Shown here: in pieces, positions 16,049 to 26,938 of the stretch
How positions within the stretch are numbered: position 1 is the stretch's first letter
Layout of the letters: every line of letters starts with the position of its first letter
Source of the DNA: an uncultured Alphaproteobacteria bacterium
Lineage (GTDB): Bacteria > Pseudomonadota > Alphaproteobacteria > VGEJ01
Length of the DNA stretch: 54,920 nt
Direction of reading: 5' to 3'
Assembly (NCBI GenBank): GCA_913041535.1
Contig: CAJWJK010000011.1
Location: 1-54,920, forward strand
Program-made: the position numbers and the translations under genes
The notes under the pieces: model-generated
The model's database searches: none
What the model saw: the letters and a program-made list of their open reading frames with translations, nothing else
What the model was told of the DNA's origin: nothing

Positions 16049-17394
16049 TGGTTAACCGTGTAACCACTCGGTTTGCTCCAAGCCCGACCGGGCATCTGCA
16101 TGTCGGAAATATTCGCACTGCATTGTTTAATTGGCTCTTCTCTCGTCGCCACAACGGATGTTTCATATTACGGTTAGATGACACTGATGCTGAGAGGTCA
16201 AAACGTGAGTTTGAGACAACTATAATGGAGGACCTTAATTGGCTTGGGCTTACTTACGATAATCACCATAGACAATCTGCAAGACTTTCGCGCTATCAGG
16301 AAATGTTCAACAAACTTAAGAACGATAAACGTGTATATCCCTGCTACGAAACCGCTGAAGAGCTCGCTCTTATGCGCCAGAAATTGCGCGCCGCAGGAAA
16401 ACCGCCCATCTACAATCGATCAGCCCTCAATCTAAGCCAACCCGAACGTCAGAAACTCGAAATGCAGGGACGCTCACCTCATTGGCGATTTCTACTCAGT
16501 GAAACAGATATTTCTTGGAAAGACTCTATACGAGGAGAGGTTCGATTCCCTCGCAATAGCTTCAGTGATCCTGTTCTGCTGCGTGCCGATGGCATGCCCC
16601 TTTATACTTTTACGTCTGTGATCGACGATGCCGATCTAAACGTGACACACGTTATTCGAGGTGAAGATCACGTTGCTAACACCGCCGTGCAATTGGAGCT
16701 ATTTGCTGCCATTTCAGCGTCTAAACCAAGTTTTGCACACCATGCTTTACTCACTGGCCCCAATGGCGAGGCCCTGTCCAAAAGACTTGGAACATCTAGT
16801 ATAAAAGACTTACGTGACCAAGGTTTTCAGCCACTTGCCCTTACCAGCATGCTCGCTACATTAGGAAGCTCCCAAGATACCTCTCTTTTATCGAATCTGA
16901 GTGAGCTCATTACGGCATTCTCCCTTGATAATCTGGGGCGGGCTCCGGTGCAATTTGATGTTACTACTCTCGAACGAATTAACACCCGACTAATTCAAGA
17001 AATGCCTTTTTCCAAAGCTCAACCACTCCTCCAAGAACTCAATCTGAATGCCGTTGACGAGGAGTTCTGGCTTGCGATTCGCGCTAATATAAACACCTTA
17101 ACGGATACAACCATATGGTGGGACGTATGCTATGGGTCAATAGAGCCTCTGATTGAGGAGAGCTTATTTACTGCATCTGCGGCCAGGCTGCTCCCAAATG
17201 ATCGTTGGAACAGCACGACTTGGAAAACGTGGACGAAAGCAGTTAGCAATGCCACTGGCCGAAAAGGCCAAGCTCTATTCCAACCCCTGCGCCTTGCCCT
17301 CACTGGGCGCGACCAAGGACCAGAAATGAAAAATCTTTTGCCCCTTATAGAGCCAAAGCGAGCGCGCGCCCGACTCCATGGGCACACCGCTTGA
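16048..17394 (+). CDS. gltX: Glutamyl-tRNA synthetase
   Basis: Charges tRNA-Glu, and possibly tRNA-Gln in organisms that use the GatCAB route. Class I features are the HIGH-type motif PSPTGHLHVGN at about 11-21, ILRLDDTD, and the KMSKS-type loop ALSKRLGTS. The C-terminal anticodon-binding domain is helical, giving 448 residues in total. Many alphaproteobacteria carry two gltX genes with different tRNA preference, so this may be one of two. It is coupled to nadE upstream and followed by cysS after 9 bases. Confidence 0.95.
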   Translation: MVNRVTTRFAPSPTGHLHVGNIRTALFNWLFSRRHNGCFILRLDDTDAERSKREFETTIMEDLNWLGLTYDNHHRQSARLSRYQEMFNKLKNDKRVYPCYETAEELALMRQKLRAAGKPPIYNRSALNLSQPERQKLEMQGRSPHWRFLLSETDISWKDSIRGEVRFPRNSFSDPVLLRADGMPLYTFTSVIDDADLNVTHVIRGEDHVANTAVQLELFAAISASKPSFAHHALLTGPNGEALSKRLGTSSIKDLRDQGFQPLALTSMLATLGSSQDTSLLSNLSELITAFSLDNLGRAPVQFDVTTLERINTRLIQEMPFSKAQPLLQELNLNAVDEEFWLAIRANINTLTDTTIWWDVCYGSIEPLIEESLFTASAARLLPNDRWNSTTWKTWTKAVSNATGRKGQALFQPLRLALTGRDQGPEMKNLLPLIEPKRARARLHGHTA

Positions 17395-17403
17395 TTTAAC
17401 GAT

Positions 17404-18741
17404 ATGCCACTTGTTCTATATAACACTGCTGCACGTGCGAAACAGTCATTCCAGCCGATCGAACCAGATAACGTAGGGATGTACGTGTGCGGACCAACGG
17501 TCTACGACAATGCTCATGTCGGTAACGCCCGCCCTATAGTAGTTTTTGACGTTCTATATCGCCTCTTGAGGCGCACTTACCCAGCAGTCACATATGTTCG
17601 GAATATCACTGACGTCGATGACAAAATTAATGCTCAGGCAAAATCTTCTGGTGAAAAGATTGAAGCTATTACTGAACGTACAATCCAGACATTTCACGAG
17701 GATATGCTTGCCCTCAATGCGTTGCCGCCTGTTCATGAGCCTCGCGCCACCGAACATATTGGTAGAATGATAGATATGATTCAGACCCTTATTGAAGACG
17801 GCTACGCGTACGAAGCAGAGAAACACATTCTGTTCCATGTACCGTCTATGCTAAATTACGGACAACTGTCAGGAAGGAACCGCAGTGAACTGATCGATGG
17901 AGCGCGAGTCGAAATAGCGCCGTTTAAACAAGATCCAGCTGATTTTGTACTCTGGAAACCATCAACACCCGATATCCCCGGTTGGGACAGCCCCTGGGGA
18001 ATTGGTCGTCCGGGTTGGCATATTGAATGCTCAGCCATGAGCACCCAATATTTGGGAAATACTTTTGATATTCATGGTGGCGGTCGAGATCTCATTTTTC
18101 CTCATCATGAAAACGAAGTTGCCCAAAGCTTGTGTGCTTACCCGCAAAGCAAATTTGCAAAATATTGGGTGCACAATGGCTTTGTGACCGTTGAAGGTAA
18201 AAAAATGGCAAAGAGTGTTGGCAACGTACTAAGTGTTCACGAACTACTGAATGATTTTCCCGGGGAGGCCATCAGACTAACGCTTCTGTCTGCTCATTAT
18301 CGGCAACCCCTTGACTTCACACACGAAGGACTAAAGGCTTCAAAAAAGATACTAGATCGTTGGTATAGAACCATAGGCCCCTGTAAGGGGGCAGCACACG
18401 GCACAGACATAGATGATATCCCAGAAAACGTGATTGAAGCCTTAAACGATGATTTAAATACACCTCGAGCTATTAGCGCCTTACACGGAATGCTAGACAG
18501 CCCGCACCAATTTAGAGCGGGCGCTAACATTCTTGGCCTAATGCAAGAGGATGCAGAAACATGGTTCCACAAGAGTGCCGATAGTGATGAATTACAAATC
18601 CAGGAACTATTGAGCCAAAGAGAAGCTGCTCGAAAAGAGAGAGACTTCAAAACCTCCGACCGTATCCGAGAAGAACTTTCCCAAAAAGGTGTATTCCTAG
18701 AGGATAATCCAGATGGCACCACTACGTGGCGCCATCAATAA
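17404..18741 (+). CDS. cysS: Cysteinyl-tRNA synthetase
   Basis: Charges tRNA-Cys. The sequence shows MYVCGPTVYDNAHVGNARP, which combines the zinc-ligand Cys with the HIGH-type motif. The zinc site continues with WHIECSAM, then GGGRDLIFPHHENE, and the KMSKS loop is KKMAKSVGN. The length of 445 residues is typical. The gene is in the nadE-gltX-cysS-trmJ run, with short gaps on both sides, so it is probably co-transcribed. Confidence 0.96.
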   Translation: MPLVLYNTAARAKQSFQPIEPDNVGMYVCGPTVYDNAHVGNARPIVVFDVLYRLLRRTYPAVTYVRNITDVDDKINAQAKSSGEKIEAITERTIQTFHEDMLALNALPPVHEPRATEHIGRMIDMIQTLIEDGYAYEAEKHILFHVPSMLNYGQLSGRNRSELIDGARVEIAPFKQDPADFVLWKPSTPDIPGWDSPWGIGRPGWHIECSAMSTQYLGNTFDIHGGGRDLIFPHHENEVAQSLCAYPQSKFAKYWVHNGFVTVEGKKMAKSVGNVLSVHELLNDFPGEAIRLTLLSAHYRQPLDFTHEGLKASKKILDRWYRTIGPCKGAAHGTDIDDIPENVIEALNDDLNTPRAISALHGMLDSPHQFRAGANILGLMQEDAETWFHKSADSDELQIQELLSQREAARKERDFKTSDRIREELSQKGVFLEDNPDGTTTWRHQ

Positions 18742-18784
18742 CCGCTGACTCTGACTCAAAACTTCGAGAAAACATTTTTACCTA

Positions 18785-19525
18785 ATGAGCGCCACTGAAA
18801 TATCCGAAATTTTTGCCAAAGTGGGTCCAGCTATTATATTGATTGAACCACAGCTTGGTGAAAATATCGGTTTTGCAGCGCGTGGAATGTTAAATTTTGG
18901 TCTTACCGATTTACGAATTGTGCGACCTCGGGAAGACTGGCCGAATCCCAAGGCTTTGACTGCATCTGCTGGCGCTGATGACGTGATCAATGGCGCGAAG
19001 CTATACGACCACACATCAGCTGCCATTGCAGACCTTCATCATCTTTATGCCGCTACCGTCCGAAAACGAGATATGGTCAAGCCTGTCATAGGAGCCCGAG
19101 AGGCAGTGCGAAAGATGGCCTCACTAGGTGCCTCTTCTGGTGTCTTATTTGGACCTGAGAGGTCTGGTTTAACTAATGATGATGTCGCTCTTGCTGATAC
19201 AATCCTATCCGTACCTGTGAATCCGGGATTCAGCTCCCTAAGCCTCCCTCATGCCGTACTATTGATAAGTTACGAGTGGTTTAACCTCCATAGCCAATCG
19301 AGAGATGAGCGAATGCCACGTAATGTTCAGCCAGCAACTCGGTCTCAGCTTCTGAAACTGTTTACCCATCTAGAGTCTGAGCTTGAAGCCTCAGGCTTTC
19401 TTCGCAACCCCGAAATGCGGCCACGAATGATGCGAAATCTTCGTAATGCCCTTGGCCGTGCCAGCTTAACCGAGAAGGAGGTAAGTGCTCTGCGCGGCGT
19501 TATTAGATCTCTCTCAAGAAAATAA
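18785..19525 (+). CDS. trmJ: tRNA/rRNA 2'-O-methyltransferase, TrmJ-like (SPOUT)
   Basis: A SAM-dependent ribose methyltransferase that most likely modifies position 32 of tRNAs. SPOUT motifs are LIEPQLGENIGFAARGMLNFG (motif 1), FGPERSGLTNDDVALAD (motif 2) and VPVNPGFSSLSLPHAVLL (motif 3, the knot). A C-terminal helical extension typical of TrmJ follows, to 246 residues. It follows cysS by 43 bases. The exact target nucleotide is taken from the family, not from this sequence. Confidence 0.88.
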   Translation: MSATEISEIFAKVGPAIILIEPQLGENIGFAARGMLNFGLTDLRIVRPREDWPNPKALTASAGADDVINGAKLYDHTSAAIADLHHLYAATVRKRDMVKPVIGAREAVRKMASLGASSGVLFGPERSGLTNDDVALADTILSVPVNPGFSSLSLPHAVLLISYEWFNLHSQSRDERMPRNVQPATRSQLLKLFTHLESELEASGFLRNPEMRPRMMRNLRNALGRASLTEKEVSALRGVIRSLSRK

Positions 19526-19552
19526 ATCAGTCGTGCCTTATACAACGCACAT

Positions 19553-19581
19553 TTGACAGATAGCATTCTCGTGCTTATAAG
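19553..19581 (+). promoter_or_regulatory. Near-consensus sigma-70-type promoter of rpsD
   Basis: TTGACA (19553-19558) and TATAAG (19576-19581) are separated by exactly 17 bases, 42 bases before the rpsD start codon. This is the best promoter match noticed in the window and fits high, independent expression of a ribosomal protein gene. The predicted leader is only about 35 bases. Confidence 0.8.
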
Positions 19582-19623
19582 GCCAAAACCTGTGGATCTA
19601 AAGGATGCTTGGACTCGGCACTT

Positions 19624-20247
19624 ATGTCTAAACGTATCGCATCAAAGTACAAACTAAATCGACGCCTCGGAGAGAACCTGTGGGGTCGGCCGAAAAGTCC
19701 TGTCAACCAACGCGAATACGGACCAGGACAACACGGGCCTTCACGCGCAAGAAGGCGACGACCCTCAGATTATGGAATCCAATTATCAGCCAAACAAAAA
19801 TTGCGCGGTTATTATGGAAATATTACTGAGCGACAGTTTCGTAATCTGTACCATGAAGCCGTCCAACTTCGCGGTGATACCAGTGAAACTCTAATCGGAC
19901 TTCTCGAGCGACGACTGGACGCCGTGATTTATCGGATGAAATTTGTTCCTACGGTATTTTCTGCCCGTCAGTTTGTGAACCATGGACACATCACTGTAAA
20001 TGGTCGACGTGTCAATATACCAAGTTATCGTGTGAAGCCTGGGGACGTTATAGAAGTTAAGGAAAAGTCTCGTGAAATCGGCATTGTTCTAGAGGCTGTT
20101 GAATCCCCGGAACGTGATGTCCCGGATTACTTAGAAGTAGATCATAAGAAAATGAGCGGCACATTCGTACGTCAACCAGCGCTTGCGGATGTCCCATACC
20201 CAGTGGTAATGGAGCCGAACCTAGTAATTGAATATTATTCTCGGTAA
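19624..20247 (+). CDS. rpsD: 30S ribosomal protein S4 (uS4)
   Basis: Binds the 5' domain of 16S rRNA and starts small-subunit assembly. The alphaproteobacterial N-terminus [21 protein letters not shown] is followed by [14 protein letters not shown] and the S4 RNA-binding domain ([34 protein letters not shown]). The ATG at 19624 matches the family start; an earlier ATG-like opening at 19609 adds five non-family residues. The usual zinc-cysteine cluster is absent, as in most alphaproteobacterial S4 proteins. It is preceded by its own strong promoter. Confidence 0.97.
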   Translation: MSKRIASKYKLNRRLGENLWGRPKSPVNQREYGPGQHGPSRARRRRPSDYGIQLSAKQKLRGYYGNITERQFRNLYHEAVQLRGDTSETLIGLLERRLDAVIYRMKFVPTVFSARQFVNHGHITVNGRRVNIPSYRVKPGDVIEVKEKSREIGIVLEAVESPERDVPDYLEVDHKKMSGTFVRQPALADVPYPVVMEPNLVIEYYSR

Positions 20248-20301
20248 GTTTGAGATACGCATCTTTATTTTCTGACCAAAATCACTCTGTCAGGTACAAA
20301 G

Positions 20302-20634
20302 CTAGGGTGTCTTTTGCTCATCCATAATCTGCTGTCGGGCCACGTCCATTAAGTCAGCCATCTCGCGGCGAACTCGGTGTTCTGATATGTCGACTCCCTG
20401 AGTCTGCAGATCTCCCATCACCTTTCTATAAACATCCTCTTCACCCGTTTCTTCGAAATCGGACTTCACGACTTCTTTAGCATATACCTCCGCTGCACCA
20501 TCGTCTAAGGTCATTAGCGCTGCAGCCCAATGACCGAGCAGCTTGTTACGTCGGGCCGTAATTTTAAAGGATATTGCATGGTCGTGAGCCCACTTTGCTT
20601 CGTGTGCTTTTTCTCTATCATCAAATGTCGGCAT
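20302..20634 (-). CDS. ATPase inhibitor zeta-subunit family protein (DUF1476)
   Basis: A 110-residue helical protein of the alphaproteobacterial zeta family, which inhibits reverse rotation of F1F0-ATPase in Paracoccus. It begins MPTFDDREKAHEAKWAHDHAISFK, a highly conserved block of the family, followed by ARRNKLLGHWAA. The AGGGGGA ribosome site is strong. It is convergent with rpsD and divergent from purC, a position common in related genomes. Function beyond the Paracoccus/Rhodobacter examples is inferred. Confidence 0.88.
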   Translation of the reverse strand: MPTFDDREKAHEAKWAHDHAISFKITARRNKLLGHWAAALMTLDDGAAEVYAKEVVKSDFEETGEEDVYRKVMGDLQTQGVDISEHRVRREMADLMDVARQQIMDEQKTP

Positions 20635-20881
20635 AAAATCCCCCTGGAAAAAGAGCCATCATTACCAAATATAGAACCTGAGCCTCAATGACACGGCATA
20701 ACTTATATAACAACACAAAGTACCTTAGGTAAATTTCTATAACAAATGGAGTTGTCTTCAAATACAATGAAAACACACTGCATTGTTTCATATTCCTGAA
20801 TCTATTAAAGTTGCTGTTTCTTGGAAATGTATGGTTATCGCCGTGCACTTTTTAGCTTAATCCCACTACTTGGACTTTAAT

Positions 20882-21649
20882 ATGGCCCGTCGCAGAAAAC
20901 TCTACGAAGGTAAAGCAAAGGTTCTATTCAAAGGACCAGAGCCCGGAACACTTGTGCAATACTTTAAGGACGATGCAACTGCCTTCAATGCAAAGAAGAA
21001 AGGAACCATCACTGGGAAAGGTGTGCTCAACAACCGCATTTCGGAATATCTGATGACACGTATATCAGAAATTGGGGTGCCGACCCACCTAATCCGCCGC
21101 CTTAATATGCGAGAACAGTTGGTGAGAGAAGTGGAAATAATTCCTATTGAGGCAGTAGTTAGAAATATTGCTGCTGGCTCAATTTCTAAACGATTAGGAA
21201 TAAAAGAGGGGACAGTGCTGCCACGTTCAGTTGTTGAATACTACTATAAGTCTGACCCATTGGATGATCCGATGATCACCGAGGAACACATCACGTGTTT
21301 TGGTTGGGCCACACCGCATGAGTTGGACGAGATTTTTGCAATGTCCGTTAGGATTAACGATTTCTTGTGCGGACTATTCGCAGGGATTGGAATTCGCCTG
21401 GTTGATTTCAAGCTCGAGTATGGTCGATTTTTTGAAAATGACGAAATGCGCATAATCCTTGCTGACGAAATCAGTCCAGACAGTTGCCGCCTATGGGATA
21501 GTAATACTAACGAAAAGATGGATAAGGATCGCTTTCGTAGGGACCTTGGTAAAGTGGAAGAAGGATATCAAGAGGTGGCGCGTCGTCTTGGCATCTGGCA
21601 TGATTCGACAACCGAGGATAAACCACGGCGCAAAAAGGCTACTAACTGA
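20882..21649 (+). CDS. purC: Phosphoribosylaminoimidazole-succinocarboxamide synthase
   Basis: Joins CAIR with aspartate using ATP in purine synthesis. It shows KLYEGKAK near the start, the SAICAR synthase signature EVVVRN-like [12 protein letters not shown] and [11 protein letters not shown], then [12 protein letters not shown]. The length of 255 residues is typical. The ATG at 20882 gives the family start [13 protein letters not shown]; a TTG four codons earlier is unlikely. It heads the purC-purS-purQ-purL-bolA-grxD run. Confidence 0.96.
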   Translation: MARRRKLYEGKAKVLFKGPEPGTLVQYFKDDATAFNAKKKGTITGKGVLNNRISEYLMTRISEIGVPTHLIRRLNMREQLVREVEIIPIEAVVRNIAAGSISKRLGIKEGTVLPRSVVEYYYKSDPLDDPMITEEHITCFGWATPHELDEIFAMSVRINDFLCGLFAGIGIRLVDFKLEYGRFFENDEMRIILADEISPDSCRLWDSNTNEKMDKDRFRRDLGKVEEGYQEVARRLGIWHDSTTEDKPRRKKATN

Positions 21650-21662
21650 ATCGTACAACACA

Positions 21663-21905
21663 GTGAAAGCTCAGATCCATATCACCCTAAAGACGGGCGT
21701 CTTGGATCCCCAAGGCAAAGCTATCGAGAGCGCATTGGGTGACCTCGGTTTCGACGGCATTAGTAATGTTCGACAGGGCAAACTGATTGAGCTTGATCTA
21801 ACCGAGAGTGATTATGGTAAGGCGAGGGCTTTAATTGACAACTTGTGCACGCAGCTATTGGCTAATACCGTAATCGAGGACTTTGCGATCGAATTGGACG
21901 ACTAA
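21663..21905 (+). CDS. purS: FGAM synthase subunit PurS
   Basis: A small subunit that bridges PurL and PurQ in the three-part phosphoribosylformylglycinamidine synthase. The 80-residue product starts at GTG 21663 and shows [27 protein letters not shown] and the terminal [14 protein letters not shown]. The open frame extends further upstream but that part overlaps purC and is not family sequence. The gap to purC is 13 bases and to purQ 11 bases. Confidence 0.94.
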   Translation: MKAQIHITLKTGVLDPQGKAIESALGDLGFDGISNVRQGKLIELDLTESDYGKARALIDNLCTQLLANTVIEDFAIELDD

Positions 21906-21916
21906 CACAGTTAAGC

Positions 21917-22603
21917 ATGAAAACGGCAGTAATCGTCTTCCCGGGATCAAACTGCGATCGTGATGTGCAAATAGCACTGCGGAATGCAACCGACTCCGAG
22001 CCCCTGATGATTTGGCATCAAGAAACCGAAATGCCATCCATCGATCTCATCGTTATTCCTGGAGGATTCTCGTACGGCGATTATCTTCGTAGCGGCGCCA
22101 TGGCTGCTCACTCTCCTATAATGCGGGAAGTGGTATCACGTGCTCAATCTGGGACACCTACGCTTGGCATCTGTAACGGCTTCCAAATCCTTACTGAGAC
22201 AGGATTGCTGCCTGGTGCACTGATGCGTAACACGAGCCTTAAGTTTGCCTGTTGTAGTGTTTTTCTTCGGGTAGAGAATAGCTATTCTGCATTCACACAC
22301 CACTACGATGATGAAGAGATAATTAGCATGCCAATCGCACATCTAGACGGGAGTTTCTATACTGACGACTTTACACTGACTAAACTTATCGATAATTCGC
22401 TAGTCGCCTTCCGCTATTGTGATGCAAGCGGCAACACCTCAAAGGAAGCAAATCCAAATGGCTCCCTCCATAACATAGCGGGAATTTTTAACTCCTCACG
22501 TAATGTACTAGGTATGATGCCACATCCTGAGCGAAGCACAGACCCAATTATGGGTAGAACGGATGGCGCACGCTTATTCGATGCCTTAGTGGCATCTTTC
22601 TGA
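21917..22603 (+). CDS. purQ: FGAM synthase, glutaminase subunit PurQ
   Basis: A class I glutamine amidotransferase that releases ammonia for PurL. The protein begins [16 protein letters not shown]; the nucleophile Cys lies in LGICNGFQ, and the His-Glu pair in MMPHPERS. The length of 228 residues is typical of stand-alone PurQ. Only two bases separate it from purL, and it works with PurS and PurL encoded alongside. Confidence 0.96.
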   Translation: MKTAVIVFPGSNCDRDVQIALRNATDSEPLMIWHQETEMPSIDLIVIPGGFSYGDYLRSGAMAAHSPIMREVVSRAQSGTPTLGICNGFQILTETGLLPGALMRNTSLKFACCSVFLRVENSYSAFTHHYDDEEIISMPIAHLDGSFYTDDFTLTKLIDNSLVAFRYCDASGNTSKEANPNGSLHNIAGIFNSSRNVLGMMPHPERSTDPIMGRTDGARLFDALVASF

Positions 22604-22605
22604 TA

Positions 22606-24822
22606 ATGGCAAACAGCACGATAACAGCCGAGCTAGTAGCCGAACACGGCCTGGACGATAAGGAAGCAGAACATATGATAGAGGTCCTTGGCCGAGAACC
22701 TAATATTACAGAGCTTGGTATATTCTCCGTTATGTGGAGTGAGCATTGCTCATATAAATCATCAAAAAAATGGCTTAGAGAACTTCCCACCCAAGCGCCT
22801 TGGGTCATACATGGCCCTGGAGAAAATGCTGGTGCTATAGATATTGGTGATGGTCAGGCCATTGTATTTAAGATCGAGAGTCATAATCATCCTTCCTTCA
22901 TTGAACCTTACCAAGGTGCAGCGACTGGGGTTGGCGGAATTCTGCGGGACGTATTCACCATGGGTGCCCGCCCAATCGCCAACCTGAACGCTCTACGATT
23001 CGGTAACCCAGAAAATAATAAAACCCGCCACCTTGTTTCTGGAGTTGTCTCCGGCATCGGTGGTTACGGCAATTGTGTTGGAATTCCAACGGTCGGAGGT
23101 GAGTGCGGATTTCACCCTTGCTATGATGGAAATATTTTAGTTAACGCAATGTCGGTGGGCTTAGTTGAGCATGACAGGATACATTGCGCACGTGCCAGTG
23201 GGCCTGGAAACCTGGTAATATATCTTGGCGCTAAAACTGGACGTGATGGCATCCACGGCGCAACAATGGCCTCAGCTGGGTTTGATGATGCTGTCGATGC
23301 AAAGCGTCCCACAGTGCAAGTTGGAGACCCTTTCACGGAAAAGTTACTTTTAGAAGCTTGTCTTGAGCTTATGGCTACCGACGCAATAGTCGCGATACAA
23401 GACATGGGAGCCGCTGGTCTAACATCTTCCTCGTTTGAAATGGCTTCACGCGGAGATCTCGGAATAGAGATTGATTTAGATCAAGTTCCGCTTAGAGAAC
23501 CTGGAATGAGTGCCTATGAAATTATGCTTTCGGAGAGCCAAGAACGCATGTTGATGGTTATCCGTCCTGATCGCGTAGAGGATGCTCGCAAGATCTTCTC
23601 AAAATGGGAGCTGGATTTTGCAGTCATTGGTCAAGTTACGAACAGTGGACGAATGGTTATTCGGCATCAGAATACGATAGCCGCTGACCTTCCCATAAAA
23701 CCTCTTGCAGATAGTGCACCAGAATATGATCGAACGTGGGTCCGCAAAGAGACTTCCCTTTCTACCCCTAAACCAGCAACAGAGCCTGATATTGATACTG
23801 CACTTAACCTTCTAATTTCATGCCCCGACCTTTCCTCCAAACGCTGGATATGGGAACAATATGATCACACCGTTATGGCTGATACGGTTCAGCTCCCTGG
23901 TGGCGACGCCGCTGTGATACGAGTTCACGGCACGGCAAAAGGCATAGCACTTACTACAGACTGTACACCAAGGTATTGCGCAGCTAACGCTGTAGAAGGC
24001 GGGCGCCAGGCCGTTGCCGAATCGTGGAGAAACCTTACTGCCGTGGGCGCGCAACCGCTAGCGATTACTAATTGCTTAAATTTTGGCAATCCTGAACGAC
24101 CAGAAACCATGGGTCAATTTGTGGGGACGATCGAAGGCATGACTGAGGCCTGTAGAATACTTAATATGCCAGTCGTGTCTGGAAATGTTTCATTTTACAA
24201 TGAGACAAGAGGTAGCCCCGTGCATCCGACCCCAACCATCGGTGGAGTTGGATTGATTGAGTCTCTGAACTCGATGCAACGGATTGCGATAGACGAGGCT
24301 GGCCTACACCTTATACTAATTGGATCTACGTATGGACACCTAGGCGCATCGCTATATTTGCGTGAAATACACGGGATTGAGGATGGCCCTCCACCTCCAG
24401 TGAATCTTAATCTTGAGCAAAAACATGGATCTCTTGTCCGCAGCCTTATCCACCGTGGTACAGTTAGAGCATGCCACGATATAAGTGACGGCGGCTTGCT
24501 GGTAGCCGTGGCTGAAATGTCATTAGCTGGAGGAACAGGCGTAACACTATTTTTACCTGAAACTGATATTGCACCGCATGCATTTTGGTTTGGGGAAGAT
24601 CAGGGTCGTTATGTTTTAGCGGTCGAAGATAAAAACGTAGAACCAATTCTATTGACTTGTTGTTCGGAGAACATACCCGCTCTCCAACTCGGAACTTCCG
24701 GAGGAAGCCACATATCAGTTGAAGAAAGTTTTCAAATATCTTTAGCGGATCTTTCCTACAAGCATGAAACATGGTTTCCTGACTTCATGAAGAATACTGA
24801 CAACAGGAGCGTGGAGGACTGA
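22606..24822 (+). CDS. purL: FGAM synthase, large subunit PurL
   Basis: ATP-dependent synthetase subunit that makes FGAM from FGAR. At 738 residues it is the small type that needs PurS and PurQ. Seen are [54 protein letters not shown], and the second AIR-synthase-like half with [11 protein letters not shown] and [12 protein letters not shown]. The gene is followed within a few bases by bolA. Full length and intact. Confidence 0.97.
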   Translation: MANSTITAELVAEHGLDDKEAEHMIEVLGREPNITELGIFSVMWSEHCSYKSSKKWLRELPTQAPWVIHGPGENAGAIDIGDGQAIVFKIESHNHPSFIEPYQGAATGVGGILRDVFTMGARPIANLNALRFGNPENNKTRHLVSGVVSGIGGYGNCVGIPTVGGECGFHPCYDGNILVNAMSVGLVEHDRIHCARASGPGNLVIYLGAKTGRDGIHGATMASAGFDDAVDAKRPTVQVGDPFTEKLLLEACLELMATDAIVAIQDMGAAGLTSSSFEMASRGDLGIEIDLDQVPLREPGMSAYEIMLSESQERMLMVIRPDRVEDARKIFSKWELDFAVIGQVTNSGRMVIRHQNTIAADLPIKPLADSAPEYDRTWVRKETSLSTPKPATEPDIDTALNLLISCPDLSSKRWIWEQYDHTVMADTVQLPGGDAAVIRVHGTAKGIALTTDCTPRYCAANAVEGGRQAVAESWRNLTAVGAQPLAITNCLNFGNPERPETMGQFVGTIEGMTEACRILNMPVVSGNVSFYNETRGSPVHPTPTIGGVGLIESLNSMQRIAIDEAGLHLILIGSTYGHLGASLYLREIHGIEDGPPPPVNLNLEQKHGSLVRSLIHRGTVRACHDISDGGLLVAVAEMSLAGGTGVTLFLPETDIAPHAFWFGEDQGRYVLAVEDKNVEPILLTCCSENIPALQLGTSGGSHISVEESFQISLADLSYKHETWFPDFMKNTDNRSVED

Positions 24823-24828
24823 AAATCG

Positions 24829-25065
24829 ATGCCAATGGATGCAACCGAGATCGATCGCCTGATAAAACTGGGACTTCCAGATGCGACCGTTACTATTGAA
24901 GACTTGCGCGGAGATGGGGATCACTACTCTGCGCATGTAGTTTCAACATCTTTTAGGGGTAAGAGCCGAGTACAACAGCACCAGATGGTGTATAGTGCCC
25001 TAAAAGGTTATATGGGCAACGCGTTACATGCCCTGGCATTACACACCTCATCACCAAAAGAGTGA
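24829..25065 (+). CDS. BolA-family protein
   Basis: A 78-residue class of BolA that partners with CGFS glutaredoxins in iron-sulphur handling. The fold signature is seen in the strand-loop region DHYSAHVVSTSFRGKSRVQQHQMVY, with the conserved histidines and the SRVQQHQ helix. It sits between purL and the glutaredoxin gene, and this BolA-Grx pair downstream of purL is common in alphaproteobacteria. It probably shares the purine transcript although its role is different. Confidence 0.9.
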   Translation: MPMDATEIDRLIKLGLPDATVTIEDLRGDGDHYSAHVVSTSFRGKSRVQQHQMVYSALKGYMGNALHALALHTSSPKE

Positions 25066-25077
25066 CTGGAGAAGAAG

Positions 25078-25416
25078 ATGACAGAAAACCCGGTTCATAA
25101 GCGAATACAGCAGGAAATTGATGACAACCCTGTAATCTTATATATGAAAGGCACGCCCGTCTTTCCGCAGTGCGGCTTCTCAGCTGCCTGCGTTCAAGTG
25201 CTTAATCACCTCGGAATCAAGTTTCGCGGCGTTGATGTCCTTCAAGACCCAAGTCTACGCGATGGCATTAAAACGTTCAGTGACTGGCCAACCATTCCTC
25301 AACTTTATGTTAAGGGAGAGTTCGTCGGTGGTTGTGACATCTTACGTGAGATGTTCGACACTGGCGAATTACAGACTTTGTTTCAAGGTCACGGCATTAA
25401 AGGTAATGAGGAATAG
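25078..25416 (+). CDS. grxD: Monothiol glutaredoxin, Grx4 type
   Basis: Binds a bridging [2Fe-2S] cluster with glutathione and passes it to BolA or target proteins. The CGFS active site lies in [34 protein letters not shown] carries the cis-Pro and the glutathione-binding loop. The length is 112 residues. A GAAGAAG element precedes the ATG, 12 bases after bolA, and the context supports a BolA-Grx complex. Confidence 0.95.
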   Translation: MTENPVHKRIQQEIDDNPVILYMKGTPVFPQCGFSAACVQVLNHLGIKFRGVDVLQDPSLRDGIKTFSDWPTIPQLYVKGEFVGGCDILREMFDTGELQTLFQGHGIKGNEE

Positions 25417-25469
25417 CCTACAACTTCAATATATAACCCACTGACAAAACTGCCGTCCCCAAAATCAAA

Positions 25470-26774
25470 TCACTTGCTAGCGTCCCCAAAGACACGAGTG
25501 AAGATAGTGTCGATCTCACTCAAGGCAGTGGTGACATTAAACAGTGACGTAAGCTTATCTTCAGTAAGGGCCTTGGTGATTGCTAAATCATTAGATATTC
25601 GAGTTTGGAAGTCATCACCGCCTGCCCATGCAGCCATGGCGTGACTTTGAACCAATGTGTACGCATCTTCCCGATCTAGGCCTGCATCAGTCAAAGCAAG
25701 CAGCACAGATTGAGAGTGGATGAGCCCACCAAGCGCATCAAGATTTCTCTCCATTGCCTGAGGATAGACCACAAGCTGATCGATTAATCGCGCCAAGCGG
25801 TCAATTGCAAAATCTAGAGCAATCGTTGAATCAGGCCCGATCACTCTCTCAACAGAAGAGTGTGAAATATCACGCTCATGCCAGAGGGCAACATTCTCAA
25901 GAGCTGGCACTATTGTAGATCTCACAAGCCTTGCAAGTCCTGTCAAATTTTCTGATATCACGGGATTACGCTTATGAGGCATTGCTGAAGAACCTTTCTG
26001 CCCCAACGCAAAGTTCTCTTCAACTTCCCTAACTTCTGTACGCTGTAAATGCCGAATCTCTATTGCCGCCCGTTCAATCGAGCTAGCAATAACCCCTAGA
26101 GTAGAAAAAAACATTGCGTGACGATCCCTCGGAATAACCTGCGATGAAATAGTTTCAACTGCAAGACCAAGCTTCGCAGCAACATAAGCTTCTACTCTAG
26201 GGTCAATGTGCGCAAACGTACCCACAGCACCTGAAATCTGACATGTGGCGATTTCTGCCCGAGCTGTCACAAGTCTTTCCCTAGCACGTTCAAACTCGGC
26301 GTAAATTTGTGCCAGCTTGAGACCAAACGTTGTTGGCTCAGCATGTATACCATGACTGCGACCTATGCACATCGTATGCTTATGCTCAAAAGCTCGGCGT
26401 TTAAGAGCGTCCAAAAGCTGGTCGAGGTCTCTTATCAAAATGTCAGATGCGCGTGTAAGTTGAACAGCAAAGCATGTATCCAGTACGTCCGATGAGGTCA
26501 TTCCCCTATGTACAAAGCGAGCCTGAGGGCCAACGTTCTCGGCAAGATTAGTTAAAAAGGCAATTACATCATGGTGCGTTTTTCTTTCGATTTCATCGAT
26601 ACGATCAACATCAACCACACCATGTTGCCGAACGGCTGTTGCAGCATCAGCCGGTACTATGCCCAATTGAGCCATTGCCTCTATCGCTAGAGTCTCAATC
26701 TCAAGCCAAATTTGATACCGACTCTCCGATTCCCAAATCGCCGCCATTTCAGGACGAGAATAACGCGGAATCAT
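25470..26774 (-). CDS. purB: Adenylosuccinate lyase
   Basis: Cleaves SAICAR and adenylosuccinate in purine synthesis, complementing the genes on the other strand. The fumarase/aspartase superfamily signature is GSSAMPHKRNP. Further blocks are IPRYSRPEMAAIW at the start, FVHRGMTSSDVLDT and GRSHGIHAEPTTFG. The 434-residue length is typical for alphaproteobacteria. It is convergent with grxD. Confidence 0.97.
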   Translation of the reverse strand: MIPRYSRPEMAAIWESESRYQIWLEIETLAIEAMAQLGIVPADAATAVRQHGVVDVDRIDEIERKTHHDVIAFLTNLAENVGPQARFVHRGMTSSDVLDTCFAVQLTRASDILIRDLDQLLDALKRRAFEHKHTMCIGRSHGIHAEPTTFGLKLAQIYAEFERARERLVTARAEIATCQISGAVGTFAHIDPRVEAYVAAKLGLAVETISSQVIPRDRHAMFFSTLGVIASSIERAAIEIRHLQRTEVREVEENFALGQKGSSAMPHKRNPVISENLTGLARLVRSTIVPALENVALWHERDISHSSVERVIGPDSTIALDFAIDRLARLIDQLVVYPQAMERNLDALGGLIHSQSVLLALTDAGLDREDAYTLVQSHAMAAWAGGDDFQTRISNDLAITKALTEDKLTSLFNVTTALSEIDTIFTRVFGDASK

Positions 26775-26938
26775 GGCCTATTGTCCCAAACTAATGTGGT
26801 GTACGGTTATCATCAATATAATCCTCACTAATGAAGAGCTATTGGTACACTTCCTCTAGCAGAGCTGTAATGCCTTTTCAGAAACAAGCACGCTAACAGG
26901 CACTTTCGAACATTATGTAATAGTAATTGCACCTTGAG

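Noticed and set aside
21459-21662. The long frame in front of purS
   Set aside because: It overlaps purC in another frame and has no family sequence; the PurS product begins at GTG 21663.
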